Part shown: positions 57,987-64,000 of the stretch, in pieces
How the letters are laid out: each line of letters starts with the position of its first letter
Position numbering within the stretch: the first letter of the stretch is position 1
Assembly: GCF_963678635.1 (NCBI RefSeq)
Contig: NC_087071.1
Location: 37,096,438-37,160,437 of the forward strand
Direction: 5' to 3'
DNA: 64,000 bases
Source of the DNA: Symsagittifera roscoffensis
Lineage: Eukaryota; Xenacoelomorpha; Acoela; Convolutidae
Position numbers and translations under genes: made by a program
Notes under the pieces: generated by a model
Told to the model about the DNA's origin: nothing
Databases searched by the model: none
The model's input: only the letters and a program-made list of their open reading frames with translations

Positions 57987-58073
57987 CCTCGGTTAACTTA
58001 CAGCCCAGATGAAACATGCGCGAAACTTTTATGGAGGTAAGGTTCTTATATCCCCGAGTAAACAAAAACATAC

Positions 58074-60505
58074 CTGCTCGCTGCAAGATCCAATGAGCTC
58101 CAGTTTCTTACTAAATAGTATTCGCTTCTTCACCTTCCCACTTGCTTCAAAAAAGTATGGTGCACTTAAATCTAAGCGATCATCATTGATCAATGGGTTG
58201 CTTGTTTTACTGACATCTGCAGCTTCTGATTTAAATTCGAGGAGCTTCTGAACTGCGATTTCATATAAATCTGTAGGTGTTTTGCATTCCTTTGAGTTTG
58301 TTGGGTTACAGACAATAGGAGTTTTTGCGCCCAGCAAAGCGTAAAATAGAGAATGGATTTGATAATTCAGGTGTATTTCTGAATTTTCGTGGGTTAGTGT
58401 GGAGATTTTTCGCAGCAAATCAGACGCATCTTTCCTGAAAGCGGATCTTGGTAATTATTTTCTACCCATTGTAATTTGGTATAAGGCAAAAAAACCGTAT
58501 TAACGTTTGCGTGTGTCCATTATACGATTGAACACCCAACTGTTACCCTTTATGTATTTGTTTAATCAGGGGGTGGAACCCGCCGCCAACCCGTTTTTTT
58601 TTTAATTGGAACTTTATACTCCAAAATATTTGAGTCTAGACAAAAGAAAACCAAAATTGCTGAAAAGTTTGCCAAGAAAGAGTTGGCGTAGAAATTCTCT
58701 CAAAATATTTTTCTGCTTTGAAACAACGGCGTTTGAGATTGCGCTATGGGATTTTTGATTTTTTGAAGGATTTTTTTTTCAAAAAATATTATCTATTGCA
58801 GCCGTAGGCAAGGCGTTCTTAGAACATTTTAGGGTTTGCCAAAAGGGGTATCGTTTAACTACCAAAAGGGGAGGGGCAGATTGAGGATTTTCTCGAAGGG
58901 ACGGATTTTTGAAAAGAAGTTTTAGTCAACCTTCTTCAATTTAATCAAGTCAATGATGTTCCGAGCTCCCCCAAATCACTCGAAAGACCCTGACCGGTGG
59001 TATCGCGACCTTAAACCGCTATTGCTATGTAACATAGGGGAGTTATAGTAAACAAGATACCTGCAAGCAACTGCTTCTTCTAGATTGCGAGTTTTGAGAT
59101 GCTGAAGATACTCTCTGCCAAGTAAGACACTTGCATCATTGAAGATCGTTTGCCACGAAATTGGTCGTTTTTCTTCACCGATGAGAGTCTCGTAAACGGA
59201 CAACCATTCCCTTAGATAGGGTTGTAAGAAAACTTTAAATAAAATAAAAATGTCCATATTTTGTTTCTACGGCTCAAAGAAAAAATTAAGTGATTTTTCC
59301 AGCAAAATTAAATTTGGAGAAACAGTTTGGAGCAGGGGCGGATTAAGGGGGGGGGGGGGACGCCCCCTCCCTCAGGGATTCGACCCCCTGCCGACCCAAT
59401 TGGTCCCCCCTTTGATACTTTTTCAGAAATCCATTTTTGGCCGACCGACCCTATAATTTTTCTAAAGGCGCCTTAGGCGCCAATATATACTAACTTTGAA
59501 GGGGAGCGTGCGCCAAAAAAAAACACGATTTTTTTTTGTCAAAATTTTTCAAAAAATGCCCAAAAACGGCTTTTTTGACTGTTTTTTTTAAAGATTTGCC
59601 TGCGGCGCAGAAAATGTTGCCAAAATAGGGGCAAAACAATGCTTTGGGAGAGCTCGAAAAATCAATTTGGTCGACTTAAAAAAAAGGTCGTAAAAATTTT
59701 CGATTTTTTTTTGAAAATCCGCCCCCCCCCTCGAGAAAATCCTAGATCCGCCCTTGGTTTGGAGTAATGAGTAATGAGAGACCCAACAAACAGGGGGGGA
59801 CACTGAAAATACTTGTGGTCATATAATTAATAATCTAAATAAGTGCAGAAGCAGATAAATTGAAGAATTCTAAATGAAGACTCTTTTTGCCTCAGCCAAA
59901 AAAAGTACTTTTTTAGTGAAAGAAAATTCCTTTTTTTAGGAAATTTTTAAAAAGTATTCATTATACAACCCTGCCTTAGATCTTTCCGAGTGTAGTGGGT
60001 ATCGTCAGGCTCAGTTTTTGTTATCGCTGGTTGAATATTGTCTGACAAAGTTTTGTTGACATTGGTTTCAGCCAGCTCTTTGAGGTCTTTGGAGAATTGA
60101 CTTATGTCAATCAAAAGGTCTCTACGACAATAAATCTTTATTTTTTCCGTACCTTTTGGCAGTTTCAGTAATTGCAAGATTGTATGGTCGAATTTGTTAT
60201 TATCAACGTAGAAGTAAACAGAAATCTTCTGCTGTTGATACCATTTTTGTGCCGCCCTTGAACAAGATTTTGCAACGTTCGAGAAGACAAAAACTGTCTT
60301 GTCTGCGTTGAAACTGTACTTTTTCGCTTCGTTCGCTGAGATCCAATTCAAACCGTCTTCATTCATTTCGGTCTCTTTAAAACAGTCTATTATGGGAATT
60401 GCACCAATAATCAATACAGTTTGAAAGTTTTGGCAAAAAATTTTCAACAGTGACGTGATGCATCTGGCGAGCTTACTTCTAACAACTTGAACAGATGTGA
60501 TTTTT
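58074..60505 (-). CDS. Unrecognised split gene, three phase-matched exons
   Basis: Minus-strand exons: 60505-59970 (acceptor TTCCTTCCAG, donor G^GTTGTA), 59232-59061 (acceptor TTTAAAG, donor CAG^GTATCT) and 58434-58074 (acceptor CTTTCAG, donor CAG^GTATGT). The phases fit exactly (one base carried into exon two, two into exon three, none out), and all frames are open. Exon one: VLIIGAIPIIDCF, DKTVFVFSNVAKSCSRAAQK, YFYVDNNKFDHTILQLLKLP, IKIYCRRDLLIDISQ. Exon two: REWLSVYETLIGEEKRPISW, LLGREYLQHLKTRNLEEAVA. Exon three: DLLRKISTLTHENSEIHLNY, FYALLGAKTPIVCN, LDLSAPYFFEASGKVKKRIL. No domain recognised. More exons must lie on both sides; a weak candidate is 60850-60760 (RLSIEKLRHLAEIYKDFV), whose phase does not fit. 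A hAT MITE sits in the first intron. It may be linked to the NTPase gene upstream, but that gene has its own stop. Confidence 0.55.
59333..59756. mobile_element. hAT-type MITE (family E, copy 2)
   Basis: CAGGGGCGGATTAAGG at the left, CCTAGATCCGCCCTTG at the right. The 8-bp target GTTTGGAG is duplicated at 59325-59332 and 59757-59764. Matches 946-1349 along its length. Lies in an intron of the split gene at 58074-60505. G and C homopolymers near both ends. Confidence 0.9.
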
Positions 60506-61097
60506 CTGGAAGGAAGTGAGGTTTTCAAATAAATGAAAAGGAAACAAAATTTTGGCGTAGTAAAAAAATATTATTTCAATAATTTTTTGAAATTTTTCAG
60601 CAATTTTTTACAGTTTTTTTTTGTTCCGACTTTAAGAAGCAGTGATAGAAAATTTGGTTTCGGGATGATTTTTGTGGCGGTATATAAACGGAACGAAGTA
60701 TAATCAGCTGGTAAATAAACAGCCGAAAGTGCACAATTCTCAAGTAATTGTTACATAACAATCGTGTACCTGTTACGAAATCCTTGTAAATTTCAGCCAA
60801 ATGACGTAACTTTTCAATTGACAAACGAAAATTGATTCCGAAAACACGCGAAGTCTTCAAAGTATGTCTACAAATACTTTGGAAATAGATTTGGATCAAA
60901 ATACGGCATTGGAATTGGAAGGAAATTGCTGGTATAGCGAGATACCAAAAAGTACCATGCTTCCGTATTTTGTCCATGAAAACCAGAATTTAACATGACA
61001 TGTAGAGAAAAGAATTTTAAAAAACTTAGCATAGCAATAAATGCTGAATTAATATTACTCGATTTCAAAAATACCATTCTTTTGAAATAACAAAAAA

Positions 61098-61333
61098 TAC
61101 GAATGCTCGTATTGGGGCAAAGCCTTGAATGTTTTGACTGACTTTTAAGGCCTATAGAGCAGTTTTCACCTGAAAAATCGATTCAAAAAAAGTTTTTTTT
61201 CTGTTATTCCCACTCGCCATATAAAAAAGAAAAAGATAGATTTCGCTAGTTTTAATGTGGCATTTATGACAAAAAGCCTGCTTCTACCAATTTGAAATGC
61301 ATTTTTATGACAGATTAAATCACTGCTTAGACA
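61098..61333 (-). mobile_element. HINE-like repeat (family A, copy 9), left part
   Basis: 3'-end half of an inverted family A copy (GAATGCTCGTATTGGGGCAA...TTTTGACTGACTTTTAAGG), cut at 61333 by copy 10. Its other half resumes at 61839. Confidence 0.6.
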
Positions 61334-61838
61334 TCAACAAGACTGCTCGTATATCAGGGCAAAGCCCTGAAAGTTCAGACTGTCACTTAATTCATATTCA
61401 ATACTTTTTCGGAAAAGAAAACATTGAAAACCTATAACTATTTGAACAATATCAAAGTTTGAAATGTTGAGTCGTACAAAATTTATACGACTGATCTGAT
61501 TAGCTAGCCTCAATTCATTTTGGAACAATTTTGTTTTGCGTGATAATTCGTCACGCATAAATAATTCGCGTTACGCTCACAGCAATATAAATAAATTCTT
61601 CAAACGCGCATAATTTAGTCCAGAGCATGGCCAATTTGGCAATTTTCAAACCCCCAGAACTTAAGAAAAAAAAATTGGAGGAAAAAAAAACAATTTTAGA
61701 TTTGAACTCAAGAAGTTGATATCTTCAATATGGTATAAAAAAATTTTGTCGAAAACTATTATTTCGATCGGCGAAAATTTACTGAATAAAAAAACATACC
61801 GAGCATAAGTATTCCATTTTATGCGAAAGTCGGAACAA
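61334..61838 (-). mobile_element. HINE-like repeat (family A, copy 10), nested
   Basis: AACAAGACTGCTCGTATATC-AGGGCAAAGCCCTG at the left and GCGAAAGTCGGAACAA at the right. Diverged inside but complete, and inserted into copy 9 in the same orientation. Confidence 0.65.
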
Positions 61839-62288
61839 CAATGCGGATTATATTGCGCTTTAATTGTCTCAAATTGGCCAAATTTGTAACCTTTAAATCT
61901 TTATAATTTTACTAAAAGTGCTTCCACGTAAAATAAATAAATACTTTTTCAAACTTCAGCTCAGGAAAACAATACTTTTCGGCTGATATAAAAAAATTTC
62001 CGTCAAAAATGGCTAATTAAAAAGTCGAAATTTGTCTGCATAAAAGAAACCAGCCCGAGCACAAACATTTCGTCTTTTGTAACCTTTAAATCTTTATATT
62101 TTTACTAAAAATGCTTCCACGTAAAATAAAGAATTACTTTTTCAAACTTCAGCTCAGGAAAACAATATTTTTTGGCTGATATAAAAGCTTCCGTCAAAAA
62201 TGGCTAATTAAAAAGTCTAAAATTGTCTGGATAAAAGAAACCACCCGAGCTCAAATATTCCGTCTTTCTCTGTGAAAGTCGGAACAAA
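61839..62288 (-). mobile_element. HINE-like repeat (family A, copy 9), right part with internal duplication
   Basis: Continues copy 9 from the TTGCGCTTTAATTGTCTC core to TGAAAGTCGGAACAA. A segment of about 190 bp is present twice in tandem (61886-62078 and 62079-62270; both begin TTTGTAACCTTTAAATC). Confidence 0.65.
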
Positions 62289-62470
62289 AATCTCTACGAA
62301 ATACCGTTCAAAATGCGCGGTTGAATTTCAAGAGAAGCGCTGCGTTTTTTGACTGAGAAAACTGCGCATCTCTGCTACAAAATGCGTAACCGACAAATTA
62401 ATTTTTTTTGAGAATGTCGCGAATTTCCAAGCGGCCATGACTTTTCAAGTGTTATAAAAAAATGAAAGCC

Positions 62471-64000
62471 TCACAGGTCACAGATTGCATCCGTAAGTTC
62501 TTTTTCTTCTAGCGGAGAATTGAAAAAAGAAGTATTTGATATAACAATGGCCAAATTGGTTGTTGCACGTGTTACTGCCGCACGAAAAGTTCTCCTGAAG
62601 CCTTCAGAACTTTGCCATGCCAATTTCTCTAGCATCAAAACAACACTTGCAAATTCGCTTCCGTAGATTTTGTCGCTGGATTCCAAACGAATGAATGGTA
62701 AATTTTCATCTTTTCTGTCGATTATTATCCCATGCGAAAAAGAGCGCAAAGCTATTTTTTCCTTTTTTAAAGCAGATATGATAGCAATTTGACTTTTTGG
62801 AGATAAAAAGTTGGAAACAACAAGAACGCTGGATTTGTCGTTGGACATTCTAGCGTATCTCATTATTGTCTGAATGCACTTTTCGAAAAAGGTTTCCATT
62901 TCAGATCCATTGGCTGATTCAACGTAAATTATCTCCGGCCGGTTGGTTCCCTCAAGACTATGAGACGGTGTTCCGTAAATTTCACGGAATCCAATGTTTG
63001 TGTTCGTGTTTCTGACAATGTTGCGTGAAAAAGTGTGGAGTTGTTTCGTGGATCTCATGGCATGTGAGAGGATGACGTCATTGAATTTAATTTTACTAAG
63101 GCCATAGCCCCAAAACACTGGTTCTTCCGAGGAAAAGATGCAGAAATGCACACCTTTTTTGTCACATTTTAATAAAAGTTTTTGCATCTTTGGGTACGTG
63201 AGAGGATCTTCGTCTATAAAAATAATTCCCTTTCCTATTTTATCAAGTTTCTCGGAGACATTCTGAGCCGTCCAAAACTCAATGCCTGATCCATTTAACG
63301 TTTGCTTCATCTGTGAAAAAAGAACCAGAGCTCTAAGAGAAGACCCGTCGAATATAACTACTTTACTTTCTGTTTGTCCCGTCTCAAAGAGAACGCTCTT
63401 GGCCAATTTAGCCAAATGGATCATCAGCATCGTCTTTCCAGATCCCTTTGTACCTCTTACGTTTATTCGTAGAGGTTCAGAATCTTTTAAAAGACCTGTA
63501 AGTCCTTTGAATACTTTGCCGATGACACCCAACTGTTCTCTCGTCCAAAGAATCACCGTCGTTTTTTCGTTTTTTGTCTGGTTGTACACTGATTTCGAGG
63601 CTCGTATGAGTTTTTGTTTGCAATTATCATATTTTTGAGGTAAAACTTCATCGATTTGTTTTCCAAGCCAAGTTTCTAGTTTCTCTGTTTTGACTTTAAT
63701 AGACTGGATATCTTCAGAAACAAATTTGCGATGAATTAGAGCGCTGTCTCCTTCCATGGAGTTCAAAGCAACAAGACGGGCAACAAGGGGGTCAAATTTG
63801 TCGGATTCCTTCATCTCTGGAATTTTTTGAAGCGTGTCTTTCCAATGTTGTGCAAACTCGTTGAAATGCCACTGATAAAAAACAATCAATTGATTAGTCT
63901 GTCCATATTTGTCGTAGCAATTCATATTCAGTTCATCTTGGGTTTCTGGACGTTTTTTGGGTGCCGATGCTGGTTTTTTACCCGCTAAGTGGCAATATAC
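62471..64000 (-). CDS. P-loop NTPase, superfamily 1 helicase-like (5' partial)
   Basis: The minus-strand frame stays open to the window edge (HLAGKKPASAPKKRPETQDE upstream of the first Met at 63925), so the start lies outside. Numbering from that Met: Walker A GTKGSGKT at 158-165, Walker B IIFIDED at 234-240, a LSHAMRSTKQLHTFSRNI segment at 286-303 typical of superfamily 1 (DUF2075/Schlafen-like) helicase domains, a motif V-like DKIYGSEFASVVL at 418-430, and motif VI-like FRAAVTRATTNLAIVI at 447-462. About 150 residues before the P-loop are helical and unrecognised. The order fits an ATP-driven nucleic-acid motor or a related immune-type NTPase; substrate unknown. Stop TGA at 62471, and no break in 500 codons, argue for a working gene. 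Confidence 0.75.
   Translation of the reverse strand, partial: VYCHLAGKKPASAPKKRPETQDELNMNCYDKYGQTNQLIVFYQWHFNEFAQHWKDTLQKIPEMKESDKFDPLVARLVALNSMEGDSALIHRKFVSEDIQSIKVKTEKLETWLGKQIDEVLPQKYDNCKQKLIRASKSVYNQTKNEKTTVILWTREQLGVIGKVFKGLTGLLKDSEPLRINVRGTKGSGKTMLMIHLAKLAKSVLFETGQTESKVVIFDGSSLRALVLFSQMKQTLNGSGIEFWTAQNVSEKLDKIGKGIIFIDEDPLTYPKMQKLLLKCDKKGVHFCIFSSEEPVFWGYGLSKIKFNDVILSHAMRSTKQLHTFSRNIVRNTNTNIGFREIYGTPSHSLEGTNRPEIIYVESANGSEMETFFEKCIQTIMRYARMSNDKSSVLVVSNFLSPKSQIAIISALKKEKIALRSFSHGIIIDRKDENLPFIRLESSDKIYGSEFASVVLMLEKLAWQSSEGFRRTFRAAVTRATTNLAIVISNTSFFNSPLEEKELTDAICDL

Noticed and set aside
62471-62475. Joining the P-loop gene with the 58-60.5 kb exons as one protein
   Set aside because: The P-loop frame ends in a clear stop just after motif VI, and no donor precedes it that would keep that motif.
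1-64000. CRISPR arrays, rRNA genes, bacterial operons or promoters
   Set aside because: None seen; the repeats are transposon-derived and the sequence is eukaryotic.

Overview
This is an AT-rich, intron-containing eukaryotic genome segment, almost certainly from an animal. The evidence is a metazoan-type cytosolic HSP70 relic, split genes with GT-AG introns and consistent phases, and decayed Ty3/gypsy retrotransposons. There are no bacterial operons. The species cannot be fixed from sequence; a Ty3/gypsy-rich invertebrate (for example a tunicate) would fit, but that is a guess. Most of the window is transposable element sequence, much of it nested.

Layout. 0.9-1.3 kb: hAT-type MITE. 1.7-2.3 kb: first copy of a ~530-bp repeat family with helentron/HINE-like ends. 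2.3-7.3 kb (minus): four exons of a divergent RNase T2-like gene, with a CCCGGGT-TIR transposon (4.2-5.1 kb) in an intron. 7.5-14.9 kb and 15.9-22.8 kb: two nearly full-length, minus-strand Ty3/gypsy elements with LTRs, both coding-dead. 23.4-23.9 kb: TIR element with an 8-bp target duplication. 24-34 kb: HINE-like copies, a second CCCGGGT element, inverted-repeat elements and long unassigned DNA. 34.7-36.4 kb (plus): a second RNase T2-like copy that keeps frame and splice phase. 40.0-42.0 kb (minus): HSP70 pseudogene split by a small CCCGRGT-TIR element. 42.2-46.9 kb: more CCCGGGT-TIR elements carrying nested insertions and a tRNA-Arg-like sequence. 47.9-49.0 kb: remnant of a third gypsy gag-protease. 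51-56 kb: cluster of HINE-like copies around one unknown coding exon (52.4 kb). 56.8-58.0 kb: small TIR elements. 58.1-60.5 kb (minus): three phase-matched exons of an unrecognised gene. 61.1-62.3 kb: nested HINE-like copies. 62.5 kb to the window end (minus): the 3' part of a P-loop NTPase of helicase superfamily 1 type, open at the window edge.

Host genes supported: the RNase T2-like pair (one copy probably broken), the HSP70 relic, the 52.4-kb exon, the three-exon gene and the P-loop NTPase. They do not form an obvious pathway. The strongest new signals are (1) a duplicated RNase T2-like gene with an altered second active-site block, and (2) two DNA-transposon families that share a CCCGGGTYGA terminus and make 2-bp target duplications of varying sequence. 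For one of these, the HSP70 relic provides an internal empty-site control.
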